Notes under the pieces: model-generated
Told to the model about the DNA's origin: nothing
Databases searched by the model: none
The model's input: only the letters and a program-made list of their open reading frames with translations
Assembly (NCBI GenBank): GCA_007449985.2
Contig: VIIQ02000005.1
Location: forward strand, 806,001-870,000
Reading direction: 5' to 3'
From: Desmodesmus armatus
Taxonomy: Eukaryota > Chlorophyta > Chlorophyceae > Sphaeropleales > Scenedesmaceae
Length of the DNA: 64,000 bases
Shown here: piece by piece, positions 1 through 11,556 of the stretch
How positions within the stretch are numbered: position 1 is the stretch's first letter
Layout of the letters: each line of letters opens with the position of its first letter
Translations under genes and position numbers: made by a program

Positions 1-1759
1 GGTCAGGGTTGACGGCGCGCGCTGCATCAACTTGGCTCTTCTCCACCACCACCACCAGCCCCACACCCATGTTGAAGGTGCGGCGCATTTCTGCATCAGA
101 CACCTTGCCAGCCTTCTGTATCCACTGGAACATGGGCGGCACCTGCCACGCGGCTTTACTGATGTTCACGCCCAGGCCCTTGGGGATTACGCGAGGGATG
201 TTCTCAGTCATGCCTCCGCCGGTGATGTGCACCAGGCCCTTCAGGCCAACCTGCAGGCAGCAGCAAATGACAATGGCGCACATGGTGGCATCCAAAAGAT
301 CAGCATCACCCAGCGCGATGGCGGCCCCAGTTTTCATAGCCAGGGCTTGCCAGCAGCAGCTTGACATGTGCTTGCTTTGTCCTCACACTTTATCGAACCC
401 GTCAACACACATCAGAGCACATGCACGCCCAGTGGGACAGCGTGTCCAGCGCACCTTTTCATGCAGCTCCATGACCTGCTTGACGTAGATGACTGTGGGT
501 GTCAGCAGCTCCAGGCCTGCGGGCTGGGCGTTGTCGCCGCCCCAGGGTGCTGGGTCGTGTAGGCTGGTGCCAGCCACCTCCAGCACCTTGCGCACCAGGC
601 TGAAGCCGTTGCTGTGCACACCACTGGAGGCCAGGCCCAGGATGACGTCACCTGCCTTGATCTCCTTGCCTGCAGCAGGTGGCCGAAGAGGTCGCACAAA
701 CTCAGTATTATACAAGACAATCTATGGCAACAGCATGCCGCCCATGGCCCGCCCACGCTGAAGCTATGGCAGACAACAGCACAGCAGCCTTGTGGTAGTG
801 CTGTGACACATCCAGGCTGTAGTGCAGGCCACAACACAGCCACCATGTCCCAAACGAGACATCATAGCTACCCGCGCAAGCTGCCGCAGCACTAGCTACC
901 CACGCAATCCCCCTATAATTGCACCACCAGCACTTGATTCTCTCAGGGGCCTGCCCACCTGTGATAACCTTCTCCTTCTTGACGGCACCGACAGCAAAGC
1001 CAGCCAGGTCGTACTCGCCCTTCTGGTAGAAGCCAGGCATCTCTGCAGTCTCCCCACCCATCAACTGGCAATCTGACTGCCTGCAGCCCTCAACAATGCC
1101 CTTGATCACCTGCAGGCAGCAGGGTCATGACAACAAAGGGTCAGGGCACGCCGTGAGCGGCTCGCTTTCCCCTTGCTTGTATGAGTGTGCAGTGAGAGTG
1201 AAGTACACTGGGCCAGGGGATCCCCACATCAGACCCTCAGCCAGTAGCCTGCAGCAGCCTTCCAACGTGGAGCCGCACAGGAATAGCCCAGACGCCCCGT
1301 CACCTGCTCTGCCGTGTCCACATCCAGGAAGCCTGTGGCATAGTAGTCCAGGAAGAAGAGCGGCTGCGCTCCTGACGTGATAATGTCGTTGACACTCATG
1401 GCCACCAGGTCGATGCCCACGGTGTCATGCTTGTTCATGTCAAATGCCAGCTTCAGCTTGGTGCCGACACCGTCAGTGCCAGCCACCAGGTAGGAGTCCC
1501 CAAAGGGCACCAGGCCGCTGAAGCCACCGATGGAGGGGTTGAGCTTTTGAATGCGCCTGACCAGCTCGTCACCTGCATCAATGTCCACACCAGCTGCCTT
1601 GTAGCTCAAACCCTCCTCTGGAGGTGCTGACGCTGCCTGCCTGCGCACTGCACGCCTGCTGCGGTGAGAGGGCCTGGCTAGGGCTGGCTGGCATAGGACT
1701 GGTCTGCTGCTGCTACTGCTGCTGCTGGTGTCGACGCGAGCCTGCTGGCGAGCCTGCAT
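1..1759 (-). CDS. PURM: Phosphoribosylformylglycinamidine cyclo-ligase (AIR synthase), plastid-type, partial at window edge
   Basis: Catalyses ATP-dependent closure of FGAM to AIR in purine synthesis, a plastid pathway in plants and algae. Exons read as 1759-1304, 1109-959, 669-455 and 250 to the window edge; codon phases close at each GT-AG intron, and the 3' end lies outside the window. The first 55 or so residues are Ser/Gln/Arg-rich like a transit peptide. The conserved core follows: [14 protein letters not shown], the [20 protein letters not shown] stretch, [11 protein letters not shown], and the [16 protein letters not shown] motif in the last exon. These match the PurM nucleotide-binding and catalytic motifs closely. 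The start at 1759 is the only Met before the transit-like region. The gene is divergent from PEX19, with 417 bp between the two starts. Confidence 0.95.
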
Positions 1760-2176
1760 GATGAATATGTATGATAAAGTAGCGCGAAGTGTCGACGCTG
1801 TTTGGTTTAAGTGCTAGAGGTGCGCAGTCACAGCAGCAACACCAGTTGCGATCCAAAGTAAAGGAGGGAGACAAGCAGGCAACACTAAGAACAACCCACT
1901 GGACCTCGTTGACGTCAGGGACGGTTGATATGGCTCCGCACTGGCGTTCACGCGTGGGGGCTCGGGTGTGTTCACGTTTTCGAAGCACGCTTGGGTATGG
2001 GATGCATGGTATACCCTTTGTTAACTGAAACTCCATTTTTGTGTTTCTAAGCGAACTGATCATTTTGGAGGCATCGACAGACAGTCTGTGTAGCCAGGGG
2101 GCATACAGAGCGGATCAGATTGGCAAGCTGACCTGGACAACTGTCTTTCAGCCTCTTCGTCCCTTTCATCTCTTAC
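1760..2176. promoter_or_regulatory. Shared upstream region of AIR synthase and PEX19
   Basis: These 417 bp separate two divergent start codons and must hold both 5' leaders and promoters. No clear TATA box or repeat was recognised. The role is inferred only from gene orientation. Confidence 0.4.
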
Positions 2177-4028
2177 ATGGCAGACTTGGACCATCTTCTG
2201 GATGGTGAGTTCTGTTCGATTGGTTGCGGCACCGTTTGCATGGCCTCACCTGCTGTCCTTTAGGTGACAGTGTTTCCTGCTGCTGTTGTCCTGGCAACAC
2301 CCGCAGATGCCTTGGCTGGGTTCGATGATGACGAGGAGCAGGTACAACAGCCATCAGCTGCGGGTAACAGCTCAGACCTGCAGCAGCCCCAAGCGTCAAG
2401 CAGCCAAGCACGACATGCCACCATGGCAGCAGCACAACAGCATCCACCAGCGGCAGCATCTAGCAGCCACTCACAGCCTGTGGCGCCTCCCGCAGCAGCA
2501 AAGCAAGGGCGTATGGCTTTTGACCCGTTGAAGCGTAACAAGGGTGCCGGGGCAGGCAGCAGCAAGGGCAGCAGTAGGCCTGCGCTGACTCCTGAAATCA
2601 ACAGATTGCAGGAGGACTTGGCAGCACTCATGAGCGAGTGGTCTCAAGGTAGGTCGAATTGCACGCTCATTCACAGCCAGCGCAGCATCTGCTACGTGTT
2701 AGTCAACATGCCAACAAAGTAGATGACCACGGCGGTCGTACAGTAGATGACCACGGCGGTCGACATCTGCCTGTGCATGCATGATGGTGAAGTGCTCCTC
2801 ACCCCCTCCCCTCATTGCCGTGTTTTCTTGCCTGCTGCAGCTGGGCAGTCCGAGGTGCCAAGTGGGGCAACCAATCCGTCTGGTGCAGCAGCCAACAATC
2901 AGCAACAGCAGCAGCAACGCAGCACGGCGTCCGTCCTGCAGGCTCTGCATGAGCAGACGCAGCGGACAGTGGAGCAGCAGGCTCGCTCAAGGCCACCGCC
3001 GTCCTCTGATTCAGCAGGGCATGGCGAGGAGCAGCAGCAGATGAACATGATTGTAGATGTAGTGATGCAGCACCTGCTCAGCAAGGATGTGCTGTACCAG
3101 CCTATGAAGGTGAGGCAAGACATGCAACACCAGCAGGCAGCTGAATGCTTATCACTGCAGGCTTGCAATCCAATACCCACCTGCGCCGCCCTCATCCTGT
3201 GCAATGTTATGTACTCCTCAAGCATGTGCTTCACCTGTCGCACGCATGTTGGTACCGCGGGACCAGCCACAGCGACACCCTGCAACAGAGATGCTGTGCA
3301 GACAGGCCTTTCGACAGCCGGGTTGGGTGCAGCATGTACGCCGTGTGAAGAGCACCCAGTGTGCCATTGGCTCAGCAATCCCTCAACATCTCATGTTGGC
3401 TTGCTGCCTGCAGGAGATTGCTGACAAGTACCCACCGTGGCTGGAGAAGCAGGCAACATCAGGCAGCAGCAGCGCACTGTCCCCAGCAGACCTTGAGAGG
3501 TATCGGCGGCAGTATGACTGCATACTGCGCCTGTGTGCTGCTTATGAGTCTGAGCCCAGCAACACAGCCAAGATCATGGGCTTGCTGCAGGAGGTAAGCC
3601 AGGATGTGCTTTGCTGTGCAAGTTGGCCAGTCATTCACGTCAGCAAGATTGCCAGTGTGTCCCACGAGGCCTTTGCCTGTCAGGCAGCTGTTGTACACTG
3701 TTGAACCTGCAGCTTGGTTGGTGTCGTGCTGCTGTGGTGCAGCAGAAATGATGACAGCCAGTCAGGCTGAGCTGTCAAGGAATGCATATACAGACTGTTG
3801 TTGCTTGCATTGGTGGGGGCTGTTGCTTCGCAGATGCAAGCCTGCGGTGAGCCTCCTGAAGACATTGTGGCAGACATGACAAACACCATTGCTGCCGATC
3901 TGCCCGGCTTTGGAGGGGGTGGTGCTGGATTGCGAGGCAGCAGTGGGCTGGGGGATTTGAACTTTGATGACCTGGACCTTGGGGGCCTGGCAGATGTACC
4001 AGACCTCAAGAATTGCCCTGTGCAGTAG
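2177..4028 (+). CDS. PEX19: Peroxisomal membrane protein import receptor/chaperone PEX19
   Basis: Cytosolic receptor that binds newly made peroxisomal membrane proteins and docks on PEX3. Exons 2177-2204, 2307-2648, 2841-3109, 3414-3593 and 3834-4028 join in phase to 337 aa. The N-terminus MADLDHLLDDALAGFDDD matches the acidic PEX3-binding helix of PEX19. It forms only when the 102-bp first intron is removed, which supports the start at 2177. A Gln/Ala/Ser-rich linker follows. The conserved C-terminal domain contains HLLSKDVLYQPMKEIADKYP, and the protein ends in CPVQ, a CaaX-type prenylation box as in known farnesylated PEX19 proteins. Divergent from AIR synthase. Confidence 0.95.
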
Positions 4029-5086
4029 TTGACATGCTGGTGTGGTTGCACGTGGAAATGGGCAACGGGGGATGGTGCCTGGCATTGACTTCCGAGCGTG
4101 AAGTTGCCTGCGGCTTTGTCAGCTGTGACATGCAACCATTGTATGCCAGTACGCTGGATGTCAATTGTGTTTAATGTTATTGGCCAATGGATTGTTTTGG
4201 CGGTCCAAGACGCGGCAAACTGCAACAGTGGTTTAACCTTGGATACAGACAAGCAAGGACTAGGGACCCTGTCAACGTAGCCCTCTCCTGCTGTCTCTCT
4301 CGCCTGGGTGTGGGCAGATAGTTCGTTGTGAAAGGTTTGGATTCACAACACCTTTGCGAACAACAATTCATTGCAAAGTCAACTCCCCAGCCAATTGATT
4401 GATCCCTGAATGCCAGTCCGTGTCAGCAGCAGCTGGCCACGTGTACTGACGCTTGCTCGCATGTGCTCTAACTGTGCTCAGGAGTTTGCTATGTGGTACC
4501 ACACACAGGTATTGCTTCTCAGCCAAGTCACTAATCACCGATGGCAGACGCTAGCAAATCACATTGCTGTGTACCGTACTGTCGCCAGTATGTGCTTCCC
4601 AGCATGCATTTCAGCGTTCTGCGCCTGAGACTGATTATCCTACCCCTTACTACGCCTGACCTGCTGCACCTGCAGGCACCCTGCTGTCACTCAATGAGTG
4701 TGCATCTTGACAAAGAGGGCCGTCGCTGTCATCCAGCTCCCTGCCGATGTAGTTTGTCGAAGGAGCAAACTGTGGCTGCTTGGCTATTTGAGGTGCCTTG
4801 ACTTGATCTGTCCCCGTCCTGAGAAAGGACATGGATTACGATTTCAGGCCATAGAGATAGACAACATTTGAAACCATCAGTAAAAAGATACAACCGTCCT
4901 CAAACTCTATGCATCATCCAGGTAGGTACGGGTCAAACATGAAAACAGACACTTCTGTAGACCGGTAGATGGGACATGTCCCATCTGTCCACTTGAGGCA
5001 ACATTCTCTGCTGCATTGAATGCGTCTGAACCTTACGTTTGCTAGTAGGATTGACGTCTGTTCCCTCACAGAAGCCACCTGCCACA
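4029..5086. other. Intergenic region between PEX19 and secreted protein A
   Basis: This stretch holds the PEX19 3' end and the promoter and leader of the next gene, both on the plus strand. No gene, repeat or RNA was recognised. Short open frames here lack splice context and coding character. Confidence 0.5.
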
Positions 5087-7249
5087 ATGCTGGCAAAACG
5101 GTCTTTCTTCGTTGTGGTGCTTGCTGCTGGCATCCTGGCTGTTGCAGCCAAGCAGGAAAAAAGGCCAAGCTTTGCGGACTGGTTGTCTGTGTCTACCAAG
5201 GCAGGGCCTCAGGCTGTTCCTAGCTATGGTGACTACGGGCCCGTCGACACGGTGGACGCATGTCTGCGCGCAACTTCAAAGAGAGAGTGTGGCGACTCGT
5301 CATTAGTGTGAGTGGCGAAAGCTAACGTTGGCTTTTGAAACGTGGCATGGTCAGAAACTGCTTTCGCGGAACAGTGACGGAACATGACATCCACGCTGCA
5401 ATGCTGATTTACTCTGCATTCAGAGGGTTTGCAAAGACTGAGGCCAGCACGGGGCGCTAGCAGCATGCCAGTGGGACGAAGGGTCATACCTGAGCCAACT
5501 CAGGGGGTCATGGAGTACAGGTCCACCAGAAACCCAACACCAGGGGGGAATATGCCAGCAACCGTTGTATCCCTTCAAGGCTTGCTTCTTCTCTTTGTCA
5601 ATCTTGCTGTCCCAAGCAACCCCTCCCCCCCCCCCCCCTGCAGTTGACTGACCACTGAGTGTGAGGGGTGGCTCATTGAAGGTTCTGCTGGGCCCTTTGC
5701 AGTTGAGCTGCTGATGTACAGCTGCACCCCCTCCCCCTTGCTGTGTTTGGCTGTTCCCTAAACTTGTCCCGCCCCAGTCGCTGAGGCATTCTCCCACCCC
5801 CCTGGTTTTGAGTTTGTAGCGCCCCACAGCTTGGCACTTTTGCACTTGTCTCAAAGCTTGATCCCTCAAAGCAGCCCCCAGCATTTGCACTTGTCAAGAA
5901 CCGATTCCTCGTCATGAGGTCTTGTGAAAGAGCCTCATTGCTGGGTGGTTGCGACAGTGAAGTTTTTAGCAGGGTTTTTGGTGTTGGATGCTGTCGGGTG
6001 GCACTACGAAGCAGTGTAAGCGGGCAAGGGGTAATGATTTGAGCACCGCCAGTCCAAAGCGCATAGGGCGCAAGACTTTGTCACCCACACCGACAAACTT
6101 GACTCAAGTTCCGTTCATACTAGTTGGCCAGCTCATTCACCACCATCATGCCTGCACCTGTCTGCTGCCAGGTGGGGCCTTGCCTGCTGCCACGACCACC
6201 ATGATGGCAAGGAGCTTAACTTTGGCAAGGCCTTGGAAGTGGGCGAGTGCGACTTCATAGGCAAGTGTGGAAAGGTTACGTACATAACATGAACGAGGTT
6301 TTGCTGGCAGGTTGACAGCCCTCAGGGCCTACACTGGTTGCAGACAGCATAGCCGTATGCATCACTGCCAAAGCGTCGCAAGCTCTGTCTGGCACCCTCC
6401 CTGACACAGCAGCTGCCTTGATTTGCTGCTGCAGAGACACCCGTCGCCAATGTGGCGATTTCTGAAAAAGTGGTGAAAGTGGCCAAGTTTGTTGCACAAT
6501 GGTGAGGGTGCAGTTACTGGATATTGAGTGCTGTTGGAAGGTTTGCCCCCAAATCGTCAGCATCGCACAAACCTCATGCTTTTGCAATGACCTTGTCATT
6601 TGTGTGTAGCTTGTGCATTCCTGTTGTGCTGAGTCAACACAATGCGTAGGCAGTCTTCACTGTATGCTATCCTCAGCAGCAACTTCTTGCTGGAGTCAAG
6701 CACCAGCCTGTCTGCCACGTGCTCCTAAAGCAGCACGTGGCAGTCATCTCAGCGTCTGCACTACTCGTCAAAGAGCACTGCCTGTGTTTTGTGCCCTTGT
6801 GCAGCACACTGAATGACAAGTGTGACACATGTGGACACCCCTTTGTTGACAAGATGGTTCTGAATGCCTTTGGCACGAAATATGAGTTCAGGCAAGCAAT
6901 CGTGAATCCCTACTACGAGACACCCACCGTTGGGGAGGACTGCGACAACTCCTTGTGGCCAAGGGCTGGCAAGACGGTGCCAGCTAAGATGGCCTATGCA
7001 TATGGGGGCGACGAGTACGAGCACCACGGCAACTTCACTGAGGTCCCCAAAGCGTATGTTTACCACGGCACCATGACTGTCAATAGCCGCCTGCACGGCA
7101 TCAAGTATCAGGATGGCATCTTCCAGTATGTTGGGCCAATAGACACAGAGGGGGCTCGCGCTGTGAGTCACGAAGAGGCCAAGGACACGTATGTGCTTGA
7201 CCCGTACAGGATGGAGCTGTCGTTCTTCAAGCCCCAGGAGAAATACTGA
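5087..7249 (+). CDS. Secreted protein of an unrecognised family, member A
   Basis: Function unknown. Exons 5087-5307, 6172-6260, 6435-6501 and 6805-7249 join in phase to 273 aa. A signal peptide (MLAKRSFFVVVLAAGILAVA) suggests export. Cys residues recur in ECG, ACC, GECDFIG, CDTCGHPF and GEDCDN. Residues about 210-273 form a C-terminal block with VYHGTMTVNSRLHG and LDPYRMELSFFKP. The gene is a clear paralogue of the gene at 33385-35969: same exon order, same intron phases (2, 1, 2) and matching motifs, but exon 4 here is one piece where the paralogue has an intron. The second intron appears to start with GC (6261) rather than GT. Intron 1 is 864 bp and carries a C-homopolymer near 5622-5638. 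A short matrix-like secreted protein is possible; nothing points to an enzyme. Confidence 0.85.
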
Positions 7250-8675
7250 AGTGTGCAGCTCCGCTGCTTCAGGGTCACTGCAAGCAGCAGCCTGATGCTG
7301 TCATAGCTCTTCATACCCGTCCTAGTTTGCGCACACTGTTGTGAGCCTTGTGACAATGTGACAATGCAAGTCACACACCAGCAACTGGTGCCTGTTAGTG
7401 CATGCCATACCATTTCTGCATGGCAGCAGAATGTGGTCGGTACACAGTTGTGAAGCCGCTTACAATTATCGATATTGTCACATGGAGAGTGACCTGCTTC
7501 GCACCACACAAGCAGAATCATACCCAGCCATGTAATTTTTGTGAGTGCCTGTTTGTTGTTTGCCACAATAGGTTGCCTTGCAGTCTTGCGAGGTGCTTGT
7601 TGAAGCTCAGGAGTCCTGGTTGAGTGCAGTTGTTTCCTGCACGCCCCAGTTGATGTGCAGTCCCGTTGTTGTTTGACATCATTACTCAGTTGCGGGACAG
7701 ATGCTGGATGTTACGAACTTTTGATTACAGTATACACATGTGCTGGTGCTGAGTTGTAACCTGCCAGGAATCCTTTGGCTAATCGCGTTTCTGCATTCAC
7801 AAACTGCAGCTTCCAGGACTTGGACCAGGGTGCTATGGGAGTGAGTGACACATTCTGTACTGCACATGGCAGTGACAGGACACTCGCTAGCCAGGATGCT
7901 GCTGCTAGCATGCCCAATAGAAAGAGACTGTGGTGTTGAGCTGTTTGCCAACAGGCAAGTTAGCAGGCATACATGCAGTGCAACCATGTGGCAGCATGAC
8001 ACACAACCTCAAACACTTTGTGCAGCCCCCCACAATGACGTGACCAAGTATCGCTTTTGTTGTCAGCACAGCTGAGCAGGGTAAACCAGCACTGCTGGAC
8101 GTGATGTTCAGCAACCGCTTGACACAGCATCACAGACACAACATTGACATTGAAATCAAGGTTTGTTCAATAACACCTACTGTTTTACTCCTGCTCATGG
8201 CAGCCTGCCATGAACAGGAATCCAGCTCCTCTGACCAGACCCTTTGACACTACGTGGCAGCTGTTCAAGTGTGTCACACTGTCAGACGCAAGCTCATTCA
8301 GCCAATACTCGAGTGCATCCCACCACCAGGTACTTCATCGGCTACAGCAACCCCCTTCAACCAGTACAGCTTACAGCAATGCTATCTCCTGGCGACAGGA
8401 CACAGTCACAAGCCATCTATACCTTGCAGCACCAAAACGCATATGTGCGCACTTTGAGAACACACATCGTGCACCTTGCAGCATAAAAGCATCAAGAAAC
8501 AGCTGAAGAACAAGGGGCGCAGAGACGCCACCAGCCAATCCATCATCCACAGCTTTCCCCATCACCACAGCAAGACCACACTCTGGGACAAGACAGAAGA
8601 ACCACACGCCATGTGCAACTTGCAGCAAACATGAGCTTGTTAAAATGCCTCAAGAACAAGGCCAGCTACATGGCA
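7250..8675. other. Convergent intergenic region
   Basis: This lies between the stop codons of secreted protein A (plus) and the WDR55-like gene (minus). TGTAA at 7531-7535, about 280 bp past the protein A stop, fits the poly(A) signal used by chlorophycean algae, but a five-base match is weak evidence. No other feature was recognised. Confidence 0.4.
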
Positions 8676-10365
8676 TCACAGAAGGTCTGCAAAGAAGTTG
8701 CTGCCAGGCTTTGCCTTGCTGCCACCCTTGCGCATGGCCGTTGTTTCCCGCCTTTTGCGCTTCTGGCCCCCACCTTTCGAACCAACACTGGCTGCATCGC
8801 TGTCACTGTCATCTTCGGCCGCTGCAGCTGTTTCCTGCCCAGTTTGCCCCTGGGCCTGCTGACCAGCAGCTGCTGCAGCCTGCGACTGTGCTGGAGGCTC
8901 CTGCAAGTCAGCCAAATCGTCGCTGTCTGCCTCCTCCCACTCACTTGTATCCCCATCATCATCCTGCAGAACAGATAGGTCCCACAGCTTGACGCAGCTG
9001 TCATGGGACATGCTTGCCAGTACAGCCCTGTCCTCCGATAAGGCCAAACGCTCAACAGGCATGTCGTCCGCATGGGCACCCAGCACAGCTATCAGCTTGT
9101 TGGGCAGGATGTTGACCACGCGCAGGAGGCCGTCACTGCTGCCTGTGATGACCGTGTCCTCATCAAACTTGACGAGAGCATCAACTGACTCAGGGTGGCC
9201 TGGGAACCTGTCGCTGCAGTCGTTCCAGTAGCCCCAGGACCACAAGGCCAGCACGCCACTTTGGCTGCCGCACACGACCTTCTTGCCATTCTTGCAGACC
9301 GCAACTGCAAGATGACATCAGCGCACAGTTGGGTCTTGGCGCATTGCCAAATTTATGACAGCGATGCACAGCCCTGCAGTTCACTGGACTGACACATAAC
9401 CACAAATCTAGCTGTTGCAGGCTGGGATGCCCAGGTATCTCGCCCAGCCGTTTTACTGACAGTCACACATCCAGAAAGTGCCTGCATGTGGCTGTGTTGC
9501 AAAACCAAGCCCAGGATGCCAGGTATACATGTTGGGCGTGTCATGCATGCTAGCGCAGGCTCAATCACAAAGTATATATGTGGCGGTGACATATATGGGG
9601 TGATTATGTGGCGTGTATGTGGTGTTGCTGGTCACCTCACCTGACAGCAGCTCATCGTCTGCATCTGTCTCAGAGCGCGCAATGAGCTGGCGGCCACGCA
9701 GGTCGTGCACGCTCAGCGTTCCGTCCCCGCTGACTGCCACAAGCATGTCCTGCTGCTGCTTGCCACTCGTGCCGTGCTGGGCTAACGCAGAGATGAAGTC
9801 TGTGTGCTGCTTGTACTGGTACACTGCTGCTTGGCTGCGTAGGTCCCACACACTGATCCCGCCACTGTCATCACCTGCTGCCAGCAGCTGCTGCTGCCCT
9901 GACAGCGCTAGCATTCTGTTGATGCCAGCGCCGTGCGCCTTTGTCATGCGGGCCACCACCTTGCCTGTCCCTGGGTCCAGCTGAAGGATAGACCCCGTCT
10001 CAAATCCTGCCATCAATGTTTGCCCATCAGCAGCAAAGCAAACCGCTCTGCAGGAGGCACCCTTCTTGCTGCTCCTTGCCAGCACTTGGCTGGCACTGTA
10101 GCTGGTGCTGCAGACGCTGGCCCCTGCGTCCTCACTTTGCTGTGGCTGCGCTGCTTCATATCTGTGCAACACTATCTGTCCGTCCACCAAGCCGGATGCT
10201 ATCAGAGGGGCTGACGTGCTGATGCAGCAGTCCTGCAGACAAGTGCGGCACCAGGCAGCCTCTTGCTCAGGGAGTTTGCCGAGCTAGAAACAGCAGCAGG
10301 ACATGATGAGTGGCCCTCACCATTGGCTGGCCTGGAAGCTCCATGCTGCAGGGCTTCGTGTCCAT
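8676..10365 (-). CDS. WDR55: WDR55-like WD40 repeat protein (ribosome biogenesis)
   Basis: WDR55 family proteins are nucleolar WD40 propellers needed for rRNA processing. Exons 10365-10321, 10232-9641 and 9304-8676 join in phase to 421 aa. An in-frame stop lies just upstream of the first ATG, which supports the start. Blades are seen as CRAVCFAADGQTLMAGFETG, GDDSGGISVWDLRS, VAVSGDGTLSVHDLRGRQ, ITGSSDGLLRVVNILPNKLI and ASMSHDSCVKLWDLSVL. The order and the VVNILPNKLIAVLG stretch follow animal WDR55. The tail is acidic, then Ala/Gln-rich, then basic (KRKRRET), and ends NFFADLL, like the family's FFAGL ending. It runs divergently from the OPR-like gene (360 bp apart) and converges on secreted protein A. 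Confidence 0.9.
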
Positions 10366-10725
10366 TGCTGCAACAGCCTGTCAGCCGGAGTGGCTGCTGC
10401 TTGAGCAGGTATCAAGATACGAGGCTATGCAGGAGGTTCTGTCCGGACACCAACCCAGTGGGCATCATGTACATCTCACAACACCAGTAGCCTGGATGTT
10501 TGGGTTGATGCCAATGCAGCAGAAATGCAAGGAATACAAAACGGCGTGAACGTGCGTGAAGCCCCTTACTGCCAACACATCTTCAACGTATGTCGTTATT
10601 CTTGAATTTTAGAGGTCTCATCTGTTACTGCGTAGTTCTCGAGGCTGGTGCTACAGCAAGACCGGCATAGCTTCCCAATGCACCCTCCGCCAGTCTTGGT
10701 TAGTCAGATATAATATAGAAGCGGC
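10366..10725. promoter_or_regulatory. Shared upstream region of WDR55-like and OPR-like genes
   Basis: Divergent start codons are 360 bp apart. A TATAATATA-like stretch at about 10709-10717 sits just upstream of the plus-strand ATG. The promoter role is inferred from position. Confidence 0.4.
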
Positions 10726-11515
10726 ATGTACTGCTCAATCAAGCTGCCTTGGGCAAAGGTGCGACGGCGAGTTTCCTCTTCTGCTGCTGCTGTTGCTGCT
10801 GCCACACAAAATGCCCGTCTGACCACCTTGCATGGGTCTGCAGCAGAGTGCGGCGTCAGTGCTTCTCTACATCGCATAATGCTTCAAGCACGGTTGAACC
10901 CTCAACTGACATCGCTGCATCTGCAGGGTACTCACCTTCTGAAGGTGCCTGGCAGTGTGCATGCTTGTCAGCTCAATCATGTCAGGCAGTCTTGCAGGGT
11001 CAGCAGCAGCACAGCAGCAGCAGCCACTTCCAGCGCGCTGGTCTGCGATGACCAGGAGGATGGGCTGCACAAACTGCGCCTGCTGGCACCTGGGTTAGTG
11101 GCGGGCATGTCACCCAACCCGCTGGCGATGCAGCAGAGGCCTGACCATGAGTCAAAGCAGCTCTCGCAAGAGCTGTTGGTCGATGCTCTGGGTTGTGCTG
11201 CCAATGATGGCCTTCAAGACATGCTGCAACAGGCTGTTGGCCAACATTATGGATTTGTAGCACCCGTCGCACGTCTGGGCAGCAGCAGCAACACAGCCCA
11301 AGCCACCACTCGCAATGCAGCCTCAGACACCAGCAGTAACAGCAGGGTGGCCAAACAGCTGATGGGCGCCATCCAGGCTGCTGGCAGTGTGGTTGAGCTG
11401 TCGGCCCTGTACCAGGCTCATCGAGCCTCACTTGATCACCTGGCCCTGGCCTGTATGCTCAACAGGCTGGCACACACCTGGGCCAGCGCAGTCAAGCAGG
11501 GCCAGGATGCACGCA

Positions 11516-11556
<41 letters not shown>

